Below, one piece after another: positions 45,301 to 54,172 of a stretch of DNA of 64,000 bases. The DNA is from Arthrobacter sp. OAP107. Lineage in GTDB: Bacteria; Actinomycetota; Actinomycetes; Actinomycetales; Micrococcaceae. Location of the stretch: NCBI RefSeq assembly GCF_040546765.1, contig NZ_JBEPOK010000001.1, positions 62,001 to 126,000 on the forward strand. Reading direction: 5' to 3'. Within the stretch, counting starts at the first letter, position 1. Every line of letters starts with the position of its first letter. The position numbers were made by a program, and so were the translations under genes. The notes beneath the pieces are model-generated. The model did not search any database and was not told the DNA's origin. It saw only the letters and a list, made by a program, of their open reading frames with translations.

Positions 45301-46112
45301 GCCGGATTGGATCGGGTTCAAAAATTGGATTGAGCAGCTACGCGTTCTTCTGGCAGCTCTCCGACAAGGTGAGCAAGCCGCTGAGCATCCACGAGGCGCT
45401 GGAGCGGACCGCGGCGCTGGGTGTGGACCTGTTCCAGATCTGCGACTATGCGCCGCTGGAAACCATGGCCGACGACGAACTGCGGGACGTCCGGTCCACC
45501 GCCGACTCGCTCGGGATCAGCCTCGAGCTGGGCACCAAGGGCATCCGGCCCGAACACCTCCGGAAGTTCCTGCACATCGCCAGGATCCTGGGGGCGCCGC
45601 TGCTGCGGACCATGTTCAACATCCCGGGCCACAGTCCGACGGCGGATGAGGCGGTGGAGATCTTCACCGAGGTCCTGCCCGAGTTCAAGGCGGCCGGGGT
45701 GCGGATCGCGGTGGAGACCTACGAACAGGTCCCCACTGCCCGGATCCTGGAGGTCATCGAGCGCGTCGGAAGCCTGTACCTGGGCGTGTGCAGCGACCCG
45801 GCCAATACCGTGGCGGCCCTGGAGTCGCCGCGTGAGGTGATTGACGCCGTCGCACCCCATGTCCTGAACATGCACATCAAAGACTTTGCGTTCAGCCGCA
45901 AGGAGGGGTGGGTCGGATTCACATACTCCGGCGCGCCGCTCGGCGAAGGCCTCCTCGACTACGACTACATGGTCGAAAAGCTTCAGCCCAAAGAAAGAAA
46001 CATCAACCAGATCGTCGAACACTGGCTGCCATGGCAGGACTCCGAGGACGAAACCATCCGCCTCGAAAACCAGTGGACCCAGCAAAGCCTCGATTTCCTA
46101 AGGAGCAAATGA
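45297..46112 (+). CDS. oiaC: Xylose-isomerase-like protein, probable 3-oxo-isoapionate decarboxylase OiaC
   Basis: A 271-residue TIM-barrel protein of the sugar phosphate isomerase/AP endonuclease 2 family. Metal-ligand positions can be seen in AVETYEQ, CSDPAN, MHIKDF and PLGEGLLDY. In the D-apionate pathway an enzyme of this family decarboxylates 3-oxo-isoapionate to L-erythrulose, which the encoded kinase and isomerases would then use. The start overlaps the lerI stop. The next gene begins one base after its stop. Confidence 0.8.
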   Translation: MSRIGSGSKIGLSSYAFFWQLSDKVSKPLSIHEALERTAALGVDLFQICDYAPLETMADDELRDVRSTADSLGISLELGTKGIRPEHLRKFLHIARILGAPLLRTMFNIPGHSPTADEAVEIFTEVLPEFKAAGVRIAVETYEQVPTARILEVIERVGSLYLGVCSDPANTVAALESPREVIDAVAPHVLNMHIKDFAFSRKEGWVGFTYSGAPLGEGLLDYDYMVEKLQPKERNINQIVEHWLPWQDSEDETIRLENQWTQQSLDFLRSK

Positions 46113-46113
46113 A

Positions 46114-46974
46114 ATGTCTGCAGAACAGTTGACCGTCGCCGTTATCGGAGCCGGAGGCAAGATGGGGATGCGCGTTTCGCGGAACCTCCAGAAGTCCAGC
46201 CACACCGTGTTCTACTCCGAAAACTCCCCCGCCGGCCAGGACCGCGTCCGCGAAGAAGGCCGTGAAATCACCGCCACCGACGACGCCGTCAAGGGCGCCG
46301 ACGTCGTGATCCTCGCCGTTCCGGACACCGTCCTGGGCGTCGTGTCCGAGGGCGTCGTGCCGCAGATGAAGTCCGGCGCCATCCTGCTCACCCTGGACCC
46401 GGCCGCCGCCTACGCAGGCCTGCTGGCCCAGCGCGAGGACGTCGTCCAGGCCGTGGCCCACCCCTGCCACCCGTCCGTGTTCCTGGAGCGCACCACCAAG
46501 GAAGAATGGGCCGACACCTTCGGCGGCCAGGGCGCCCCCCAGAACGTCGTCGCCGCGATCGACGAGGACGCTTCCGAGGCCACCAAGGCTGCCGCCGAGG
46601 CCACCATCCGCGTCATTTACGCACCCGTGATCGACGTCCACTGGGTCACCGTGAAGCAGCTCGCCATCCTCGAGCCCACCCTGGTGGAGACCGTGGCCTG
46701 CATGATCGGCACCCTGCTCAACGAGGCGCTGCACGAGACCGTCCACACCGCCGGCGTACCCGAGGAAGCTGCGAAGGCCATGCTGTTCGGCCACGTCCAG
46801 ATCGCCCTCACCAACGCCCTGCGCGGCTCCAACCCGTTCTCTGAAGCCTGCGAAATCGCCATCCAGTACGGCAAGGACACCATCATCAAGGACGACTGGA
46901 AGAAGATCTTCGACGACTCCGAGCTCGACAGCGTCATCGCCAAGATGCTGAAGCTGGACGCCGTCAAGCGCTAG
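46114..46974 (+). CDS. apnO: 6PGDH-fold dehydrogenase, probable D-apionate oxidoisomerase ApnO
   Basis: A 286-residue protein with an N-terminal Rossmann motif GAGGKMG (12-18) and an all-helical C-terminal domain with KQLAILEPTLVET and an AHPCHP motif. This matches the ApnO family, whose members oxidise and rearrange D-apionate to 3-oxo-isoapionate using NAD. With OiaC, LerK, LerI and DerI it would complete the route to D-erythrose 4-phosphate. It ends the operon before a palindromic hairpin. Confidence 0.82.
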   Translation: MSAEQLTVAVIGAGGKMGMRVSRNLQKSSHTVFYSENSPAGQDRVREEGREITATDDAVKGADVVILAVPDTVLGVVSEGVVPQMKSGAILLTLDPAAAYAGLLAQREDVVQAVAHPCHPSVFLERTTKEEWADTFGGQGAPQNVVAAIDEDASEATKAAAEATIRVIYAPVIDVHWVTVKQLAILEPTLVETVACMIGTLLNEALHETVHTAGVPEEAAKAMLFGHVQIALTNALRGSNPFSEACEIAIQYGKDTIIKDDWKKIFDDSELDSVIAKMLKLDAVKR

Positions 46975-47387
46975 GCGCCCCTGCCGGCACGGTCAGCCGG
47001 CACGGTTCCAACGCAGTGGATCCATCCCCAGGGGATGGATCCACTGCCGCTTTAACCGGACCTCACCAGCGGAACCGGACGCCGCCCGCGCACGGCCGGG
47101 AACCGCCGTCGGAATTTATTTCCCGGTGAACGTGCGGTCACCCGTGGCCCGGACCATGTGACTTGAACAGCGGCCCCTTTTGCTGCCCCGGGGGGAGCCC
47201 TTGCGGTGTGGGGGAACACAGCACCGCCGGGCCGGCGAAGGCTTATGCAAACGAATGGATTAGTGCACTAGTTTTCGCTTTATGTCCGCCCTGACCTCGT
47301 GTTTCTTCTCACGGGCGGTACTCTTGCGGCCTTTATCGGGGCATCAATAGCGTGGATAAGGACCCTTCGAACGAGCTAAGGACTTAC
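46975..47387 (+). other. Intergenic region: terminator, palindromes, SulP promoter area
   Basis: CAGTGGATCCATCCCC-A-GGGGATGGATCCACTG (47014-47046) is a perfect 16-bp inverted repeat after apnO, probably its terminator. A perfect palindrome TAGTGCACTA sits at 47261-47270, and CCGCCC/GGGCGG can form a hairpin at 47286-47318. These may belong to the control region of the SulP gene. I see no gene or convincing -35/-10 pair. Confidence 0.65.
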
Positions 47388-49721
47388 ATGCCCTCGCCAG
47401 CCGCCACGGATCCAAACCCCATCCACTCCGGCAGGAGCCGGATACCAGTCCTGGCCCGCCTGACCTCGGGCCTCCGCTGGGACCTGCCCGCCTCCCTCGT
47501 GGTGTTCCTCGTCGCCGTCCCGCTGTCGCTCGGCATCGCCGCGGCGTCGGGCGCGCCGGTCATGGCCGGACTGATCGCGGCTGCAGTCGGCGGCATCGTG
47601 GCCGGCAGCCTGGGCGGCGCCCCGCTGCAGGTGAGCGGCCCCGCTGCAGGCCTGACGGTCATCGTCGCCGGCCTCATCGAGCAGTTCGGCTGGCCGGTCA
47701 CCTGCGCCATCACCGTGGCCGCCGGTGTCCTGCAGGTGCTGCTGGGCATGGCCAAGGTGGGACGAGTGGCGCTCGCCATCGCCCCGGTGGTGGTGCACGC
47801 GATGCTTGCCGGGATCGGCATCATCATCGTCCTGCAGCAACTGCATGTGATGCTCGGCAGCGAAGCCGGGGAGGCCGCACTGCACAACATCCTGGCGCTG
47901 CCAGACAGCCTTGCCGCCGTCGATCCGCAGGCCGCCTTCCTCGGGGCTGTGGTGATCGCACTCCTCGCCGGGTGGAAGCACATGCCGGCCGCCGTCCGCC
48001 GGGTGCCCGGCCCGCTCGTCGCCGTCGTAGCCGCCACGCTGCTGTCGCTGCCGTTCAATTCCGACGTCGACCGGATCACCTTTGACGGTTCGCTGCTGGA
48101 CGCCCTGTCCCTGCCGCACCTGCCGCAAGGCGAGTGGACCGCCATCGCTGTCGGCGTCGTCACCATCGCCCTGGTGGCCAGCGTGGAATCGCTGCTGTCC
48201 GCCGTCGCCGTCGACAAGATGCACCACGGAGAGCGTACGGACTTCAACCGCGAGCTCCTCGGCCAGGGTGCCGCCAACGTGACGTCCGGCATGCTGGGCG
48301 GGCTTCCCGTCACCGGTGTGATCGTCCGCAGTGCCACCAACGTGGAGGCCGGGGGACGGACCCGAAAGTCCGCCATCCTCCACGGCATCTGGGTCCTCGT
48401 CTTTTCCCTGCTGCTGGCGGGAGTCATCCAGCTGGTGCCCGAGTCCGTGCTTGCCGGGCTGCTCATCATGATCGGCATCCGCCTGGTGAAGGTGGCCGAT
48501 TTCCAAACGGCACGCGTCACCGGTGACCTGGCCGTCTACGCCGCCACGCTGCTCACGGTAGTGTTCGTCAACCTCCTGGCCGGCGTGCTGATCGGGCTCG
48601 CCCTGGCCGTGCTGCTGGTCGTCTGGCGCGTGGTCCGTGCCAGCATCCACGCCGAGCCCCTCGGCGCCGCAGCCGAAAACCGCTGGCGGGTGGTCATCGA
48701 CGGTTCCTGCACCTTCCTGTCCCTTCCCCGCCTGAGCAAGGTGCTTGCAGCAGTGCCGCCGGCGGCGCACGTCACTGTGGAGCTCGACGTCGACTACCTG
48801 GACCACCCCGTGCACGACACCCTGGAGGCCTGGCGCGTCCGGCACGTCAACAACGGCGGCAGCGTCGAGATCGAGGAAACCGGAACGGCCACCCTGCACG
48901 CCGCCGTGGCTGGAACTCCGGCCCGAGGGTCATCGCGATCCGCGCTGCGCGGCGGCTTCGCGCCGTGGCGGAGCTGGCAGCGGGACAGCGCACCGCTTGC
49001 GGCCGGCGCTTCCGGGCATGTGCCTGCCCCGGTGCGCTCGGTGCTCAACGGCGTGGACAGCTACCACCGCCGGCACGCCCACCTGCTGCGTCCGCACGTC
49101 GAGGAACTGTCCACCTTCCAGGACCCCGACACGCTGTTCATCACCTGCGCCGACTCCCGGCTGGTGCCCAACCTGATCACCAGCAGCGGCCCGGGGGACC
49201 TGTTCACGGTCCGCAACGTGGGCAACGTGGTGGGAAGCGACCGGCTCGAACCGTCGGTTGAGGCATCGCTGAAGTTCGCCCTTGACGAGCTGTCAGTCAC
49301 GTCCGTCGTGGTCTGCGGCCACTCCGGCTGCGGTGCCATGACCGCCCTGCTTGCCGGACCGGCCGCAGACCAGAAGGCCGGGGAGCAGACGCCCGAAGGG
49401 CTGGAGAAGCGTTGCCCCGTCGAGTCCTGGCTGGACCACGGCCGGCCGAGCCTCGAGTCATTCCAGGCCGGACATCCCGTCCAGGTTGCCGCCGAGCAGG
49501 CCGGGTACGGCGCTGTGGACCAGCTGGCCATGGTCAACGTTGCCGTCCAGCTCGAGCGGCTGCAACGGCACGCCAGCCTGCAGGACGCCGTCGGGATCGG
49601 TGACGTCCATGTGACGGGCCTGTTCTACGACATCGCCACGGCCCGGGTCCTGCAGGTCACGACCACCGGCATCAGCCACCTGGATCCGCTGCCGCGGGCC
49701 GAGGAGCTGTCCCCGGCCTGA
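47388..49721 (+). CDS. SulP anion transporter fused to beta-carbonic anhydrase
   Basis: A 777-residue fusion. Residues about 20-400 form a SulP/SLC26 membrane domain (LVVFLVAVPLSLGIAAASGAP, GPAAGLTVIVAG). A short STAS-like stretch follows, and residues about 560-770 form a beta-carbonic anhydrase with zinc ligands C587, H645, C648 and the D589-R591 dyad. Such fusions are thought to couple bicarbonate or anion transport with CO2 hydration. ATG 47388 is preferred over GTG 47352, with AAGGAC upstream. A strong terminator follows. Confidence 0.92.
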   Translation: MPSPAATDPNPIHSGRSRIPVLARLTSGLRWDLPASLVVFLVAVPLSLGIAAASGAPVMAGLIAAAVGGIVAGSLGGAPLQVSGPAAGLTVIVAGLIEQFGWPVTCAITVAAGVLQVLLGMAKVGRVALAIAPVVVHAMLAGIGIIIVLQQLHVMLGSEAGEAALHNILALPDSLAAVDPQAAFLGAVVIALLAGWKHMPAAVRRVPGPLVAVVAATLLSLPFNSDVDRITFDGSLLDALSLPHLPQGEWTAIAVGVVTIALVASVESLLSAVAVDKMHHGERTDFNRELLGQGAANVTSGMLGGLPVTGVIVRSATNVEAGGRTRKSAILHGIWVLVFSLLLAGVIQLVPESVLAGLLIMIGIRLVKVADFQTARVTGDLAVYAATLLTVVFVNLLAGVLIGLALAVLLVVWRVVRASIHAEPLGAAAENRWRVVIDGSCTFLSLPRLSKVLAAVPPAAHVTVELDVDYLDHPVHDTLEAWRVRHVNNGGSVEIEETGTATLHAAVAGTPARGSSRSALRGGFAPWRSWQRDSAPLAAGASGHVPAPVRSVLNGVDSYHRRHAHLLRPHVEELSTFQDPDTLFITCADSRLVPNLITSSGPGDLFTVRNVGNVVGSDRLEPSVEASLKFALDELSVTSVVVCGHSGCGAMTALLAGPAADQKAGEQTPEGLEKRCPVESWLDHGRPSLESFQAGHPVQVAAEQAGYGAVDQLAMVNVAVQLERLQRHASLQDAVGIGDVHVTGLFYDIATARVLQVTTTGISHLDPLPRAEELSPA

Positions 49722-49735
49722 CCGGAGAAAGTCCG

Positions 49736-49780
49736 CCGGCGGCATCAGCAGTGCACACACTGCCGATGCCGCCGGTTTTT
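49736..49780 (+). terminator. Rho-independent terminator of the SulP gene
   Basis: CCGGCGGCATCAGCAGTG (49736-49753), loop CACA, and its complement (49758-49775, one mismatch) are followed by TTTTT. Confidence 0.9.
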
Positions 49781-49807
49781 CTAACTCTGGCGTGCTAAAT
49801 AAAACCC

Positions 49808-51184
49808 CTAGCGGACGCCGGCCTTGCCAGTTGAGTCCTGGGAGGCAGCCGAATCCTGCTGTGCCGCCTCAAGGCTTCCGCGCACGCGCTTTACCGTTTC
49901 CGGAGCCATGATGGCCGAGGCCACAGTGATGACGCCGATGACGCTGAAGTACAGGATCACCCAGCCGGGTTCGCCGTTGCCTGCATTGAGCAGGGCCACG
50001 GCGACCAGCGGCGCAATGCCTCCGGCCAGGACCGAGCCGAACTGGTAGCCCATGGAGGCGCCGCTGTAGCGGAGCTTGGTGGAGAAGAGCTCGGCGAAGA
50101 AGGCAGCCTGAGGGCCATACATGGAGTTGTGGAAGACCGCGAGGCCGATGATGATGGCCAGGGTTGCCAGCAGGGCGCTGCCGGTGTCCGTCATGACGAA
50201 GTAGAGCGGGAAGAACAGCAGCCCGCCGATGGAGCCGAACAGGTAAAGCGGCTTCCGGCCGATCCGGTCGGACAGCGCTGCCCAGAGTGGCACCGCGATG
50301 ACGCCGATGGCGGAGGCGATCAGAACGGACATGGAGCCCTGGTTCGCGCGTTCGGGCCCGAACGTCCGCATGATGTAGACAACCGAGAAGGTGGTGTACA
50401 GGTAGAAGGCCGAGTTTTCGGCGAGGCGCATGCCGACGACCAGCCAAACGCCCTTGGTCTCCTTCTTCAGGGCTTCCCCGAGCGGGTTGTGAGCAGTCTG
50501 CTTCCTGGCCACGAGCTCCTTGAAGTCATCGGAGTCCTCAAGCTTTGCGCGGACCACCAGGCCCACGACGATCAGCAGTACGCTGAGGAGGAACGGAACG
50601 CGCCAGGCCCAGGCGTCGAAGGCGTCGGCCGGGACCATGGCCTTGACGGCCAGGACCGATGAGTTGGCCAGCAGCATGCCTGCCGGTACACCCATTTGGG
50701 TGAAGCTGCCGAAGAATCCGCGGCGGCCTTCCGGGGCGTGTTCCGTGGAGATAATGGCGGCACCGGCCCATTCAGCCCCTGCACCGAACCCCTGCACGAG
50801 CCGCAGAACCGTCAAGAGGATCGGAGCCCAGACGCCGATCTGCGCGTAGGTGGGCAACAGGCCCATCGCCAAGGTGGCGAATCCCATCAGCAGCAGTGAG
50901 AGCACCAGCATTGGCTTGCGGCCGATCTTGTCCCCGTAGTGGCCGGCGAACATGCCGCCGAAGGGCCGGGCAACAAAACCAACCGCGTAGGTGAGGAAGG
51001 CCAGCAGGAGACCCGTGGCGGGGTCCTGCTCGGGGAAGTAGAGCCGGCTGAAAACGCCGGTGGCCGCAAGGAGGCCGAAGATGTAGTAGTCGTACCACTC
51101 GATGGTGGTTCCGGCGAAGCTGGCGAGGGATACCCGCCAGGGCACCCGGCGTGCGTTGCCGGTCGTTGCTGCGGAGAGCGTCAT
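49808..51184 (-). CDS. MFS transporter, metabolite:H+ symporter (MHS) family
   Basis: A 458-residue, 12-helix permease. The N-terminus FAGTTIEWYDYYIFG and the loop FARPFGG...GDKIGRKPML are MHS signatures, the group of shikimate, proline/betaine and citrate symporters. It is the last gene behind the aldehyde and alcohol dehydrogenases and probably imports their substrate or a carboxylate product. The start at 51184 has only a weak purine-rich stretch ahead of it. Confidence 0.9.
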   Translation of the reverse strand: MTLSAATTGNARRVPWRVSLASFAGTTIEWYDYYIFGLLAATGVFSRLYFPEQDPATGLLLAFLTYAVGFVARPFGGMFAGHYGDKIGRKPMLVLSLLLMGFATLAMGLLPTYAQIGVWAPILLTVLRLVQGFGAGAEWAGAAIISTEHAPEGRRGFFGSFTQMGVPAGMLLANSSVLAVKAMVPADAFDAWAWRVPFLLSVLLIVVGLVVRAKLEDSDDFKELVARKQTAHNPLGEALKKETKGVWLVVGMRLAENSAFYLYTTFSVVYIMRTFGPERANQGSMSVLIASAIGVIAVPLWAALSDRIGRKPLYLFGSIGGLLFFPLYFVMTDTGSALLATLAIIIGLAVFHNSMYGPQAAFFAELFSTKLRYSGASMGYQFGSVLAGGIAPLVAVALLNAGNGEPGWVILYFSVIGVITVASAIMAPETVKRVRGSLEAAQQDSAASQDSTGKAGVR

Positions 51185-51247
51185 TGGTCTTTTCTTTCGA
51201 AGGTCAAATAAGGATGTGGGGGATGATCAGGTGGCAGTGAACCGGAT

Positions 51248-52723
51248 TCACCAGTCAAGGGCGATGTACTTGGTTTCCGTGAAGTCCAGCAGGCCCTGGT
51301 GGGCGCCTTCCCGTCCCAGACCGCTTTGCTTCATGCCGCCGAATGGCGCTGCCGGGTCCGAGACGAGCCCGCGATTGAGGGCCACCATGCCGCTTTCTAT
51401 GCGTTCGGATACCCGTAGCCCCCGCCGCAGGTCCTCGGTGAATACATACGCCGCGAGGCCATACTCGGAGTCGTTGGCGGCCGCGATGACTTCGTCCTCG
51501 GTATCGAAGCCGATGACTGATGCCACGGGCCCGAAGATTTCCTCGCTCACCATGCGCGCATGGAGTGGCACGTTGGTCACCACGGTGGGCGGGTAGTAGT
51601 AACCCTCCCCTTCCGGTAGCTGCCCGCCGGTGAGCAGGCGCGCACCTTGGTCGAGGGCATCGCGCACCAGGGCGTCGACCTTCAGGACACTTGCCTCATC
51701 AACCAGCGGGCCCACTTCGGTGGTGGGATCTGTACCGGGCCCGACCGTCAGGGCTGCCATGCGGGCCGCCAGGCGGCTGGCGAACTCCGCCTGGATCCCG
51801 CGCTGGACGTAGATCCTGTTGGCTGCAGTGCAGGCCTGGCCGCCGTTGCGCATCTTGGCGATCATGACGCCGTCGATTGCCTTGTCCAGGTCCGCGTCAT
51901 CGAAAACCACGAACGGCGCGTTGCCGCCCAGCTCCATGGAGCACTTGAGGACGTTGTCCGCTGCCTGCCGCAACAGATGGCGTCCGACGCCGGTGGAACC
52001 GGTGAACGACAGCTTCCGGACGCGGGGGTCGGCCAGGATCGGCGTCATGACATCGCTCGTCTTGCTCGTGGTGATCACGTTGACGGCGCCGGCCGGGACG
52101 CCCGCGTCGACCATCAGCTGGGCGATGGCCAGCGACGTCAGGGGCGTCAGCGTGGCCGGCTTGAGCACGGCGGTGCAGCCGGCGGCAAGCGCCGGCGCCA
52201 GCTTGCGTGTGGCCATCGCGGCCGGGAAGTTCCACGGGGTGATCAGGACGCAGACGCCGATCGGCTGGTGCTGGACCAGGATGCGATTCGCGCCAGACGG
52301 CGAGGTGGAAACGTCACCGATGATCCGGACTGCCTCCTCGGCGTACCAGCGGAAGAACTCTGCGGCGTATGCCACCTCTCCCCGGGCGTCTGGAAGCGCT
52401 TTGCCGTTCTCGAGCGAGATGAGGCGGGCCAGCTGTTCGCTCCGCTCGGTCATCAGCTCGAAGCAGCGGCTGAGGATCTCGGCGCGCCGCCGGGGCGGTG
52501 TGGCGGCCCACTCCGGGAACGCCGCGGCGGCGGCGTCGACGGCGGCCAGGCCGTCCTCGACGTCGGCGTCTGCGATGGCGGTGATCGCCGTGCCGTCGGA
52601 GGGATTGATGACGGCGACGGTGCCGCCGCCAGCGGCGTCCTGCCAGTTTCCGGCGATGAGCAGTTGGCGGGGGACCGCCAGCTCATCGACGTCGAGGGGT
52701 TCTTGGGCGGAGAGAAGTGTCAT
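51248..52723 (-). CDS. Aldehyde dehydrogenase (succinate-semialdehyde-like)
   Basis: A 491-residue NAD(P)-dependent aldehyde dehydrogenase. Catalytic C298 lies in NGGQACTAANR, general base E264 in ELGGNAP, and the cofactor segment FTGSTGVG is present. The best guess is succinate-semialdehyde dehydrogenase by overall pattern (LIAGNWQDA, FGGMKQSGLGREG). It would oxidise the aldehyde made by the upstream iron alcohol dehydrogenase. GAGGAT precedes the ATG. Specificity cannot be read from sequence. Confidence 0.88.
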   Translation of the reverse strand: MTLLSAQEPLDVDELAVPRQLLIAGNWQDAAGGGTVAVINPSDGTAITAIADADVEDGLAAVDAAAAAFPEWAATPPRRRAEILSRCFELMTERSEQLARLISLENGKALPDARGEVAYAAEFFRWYAEEAVRIIGDVSTSPSGANRILVQHQPIGVCVLITPWNFPAAMATRKLAPALAAGCTAVLKPATLTPLTSLAIAQLMVDAGVPAGAVNVITTSKTSDVMTPILADPRVRKLSFTGSTGVGRHLLRQAADNVLKCSMELGGNAPFVVFDDADLDKAIDGVMIAKMRNGGQACTAANRIYVQRGIQAEFASRLAARMAALTVGPGTDPTTEVGPLVDEASVLKVDALVRDALDQGARLLTGGQLPEGEGYYYPPTVVTNVPLHARMVSEEIFGPVASVIGFDTEDEVIAAANDSEYGLAAYVFTEDLRRGLRVSERIESGMVALNRGLVSDPAAPFGGMKQSGLGREGAHQGLLDFTETKYIALDW

Positions 52724-52771
52724 GGGTGATCCTCAGGTTTGATCAGATGATGATGCGGCGGGGGACTTTTG

Positions 52772-54022
52772 TCAGCGAATGGTGCGGTCGCCGGCGTAAG
52801 CGGCCTGCACGATGGATGTGACGGACTCAATGTCGAGCGGCACCGGGTTGTTGTCGATGAGGCGCTTGGAGTTCAGGGACAGCCTGGCAATCTGGCCGAG
52901 GTCGCCCTCCTGCACTCCGAGGTCCTGTAGGGTCGCGGGCAGTTCGATGGTGGCGATGACTTCGTCGATGGCCTCGACGCCGGCGATCGCCGCGCTGCGC
53001 GTGTCCAGGCCCCTGATGTCGCGTCCCAGCGCGTCGGCAACCTGTGCCAGCTGCGGTTCAATGGCGCTGAAGTTGTGGCGGACGACGTAGGGGAGCAGCA
53101 GGCCGACGCCCACGCCGTGCGGTGTGTGGGTCAGTGCGCCGACGGGGTACTGGATGGCATGCGCCGCCGCCGTTCCGGCGTTGCTGAGCACAATGCCGCC
53201 GTAGAGCGCCGCCAGCATCATGTCGGCGCGGGCCTCGGTGTTGCCCGGATCCTTGTAGGCCGTGGCCAGGCTCCGGCCGAGGAGCCGGATCCCGTCCAGT
53301 GCCAGGGAGTCCGTAAGGACATTCTTGCCCACGAACACGCGCTCGTTGGCGAGAGTGCGGGTTGGTTCCCGGGTGATGGCGGTGAACGACTCGACCAGGT
53401 GGACGAAGGTGTCCGCGCCGGTGGCTGCCGTCAGCGCCGGCGGGCAGGTGTAGGTCAGTTCGGGGTCGCAGACCGAGGCGAAGGGGATGATGTGGGGGCT
53501 TGAGATGCCCATCTTCATGCCGAGTCCGGGGTCGGAAACCACGGCTATGGCTGTCGCTTCGGATCCCGTGCCCGCCGTGGTGGGCAGCGCGATGACGGGT
53601 TTGACGGGACCGGGAACAGCGAATTCGCCGTAATAGTCGCTAGGGTGACCGCCGTGGGTCAGAAGCACCGAGACCACTTTGGCCATGTCCATGCAGCTGC
53701 CGCCGCCGAAGCCGATGACGACGTCGATGTCCTGACCCTTGAGCTCTTCGACACAGGCAATGATGCCCGGGGTGGGCAGCTCGGCCTGGGTCTCTCCGTA
53801 GACCCGGACGGACAGCTTCCGGTTCTCCAGGCTTGTGACCAGGGCCTGCAGTTCGTCCGAGGCTGCAAGCCGGGGGTCCGTGCAGATGAGGACGCTGTCA
53901 CCGAGCTCTGCTGCGATATCGGCGATGGCAAAACGCTGCTGGGCCCCGACGACGATGTTCCGCGGCAAGCGCAGGACGCCGAAGGTTGCGGGACGGATGC
54001 CCGCTGCATGCGCACACGACAT
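52772..54022 (-). CDS. Iron-containing alcohol dehydrogenase (group III)
   Basis: A 416-residue dehydrogenase. The NAD-binding segment FGGGSCMDMAK lies in the middle, and the metal-binding region shows GADTFVHLVES and AHAIQYPVGALTHTPHGVG with the conserved Asp and His ligands. It oxidises a primary or hydroxyacid-type alcohol with NAD. It precedes the aldehyde dehydrogenase by 48 bp, so both steps are likely one operon. 4-Hydroxybutyrate or a diol is a possible substrate, but this is inference. Confidence 0.9.
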   Translation of the reverse strand: MSCAHAAGIRPATFGVLRLPRNIVVGAQQRFAIADIAAELGDSVLICTDPRLAASDELQALVTSLENRKLSVRVYGETQAELPTPGIIACVEELKGQDIDVVIGFGGGSCMDMAKVVSVLLTHGGHPSDYYGEFAVPGPVKPVIALPTTAGTGSEATAIAVVSDPGLGMKMGISSPHIIPFASVCDPELTYTCPPALTAATGADTFVHLVESFTAITREPTRTLANERVFVGKNVLTDSLALDGIRLLGRSLATAYKDPGNTEARADMMLAALYGGIVLSNAGTAAAHAIQYPVGALTHTPHGVGVGLLLPYVVRHNFSAIEPQLAQVADALGRDIRGLDTRSAAIAGVEAIDEVIATIELPATLQDLGVQEGDLGQIARLSLNSKRLIDNNPVPLDIESVTSIVQAAYAGDRTIR

Positions 54023-54172
54023 TGTGACTGACTCCTAAAGATGGGGATCTTGGGCTACCTGATAGGTGCCGCAGATCTCATCGTTCCAGAGCCGCGTGAG
54101 GTGGCCTATGGAGGTTTCTGCCACATTGGCAGTGGGAACATGTGCGTCAGAACCACATCGGTGTGGGCTGGC

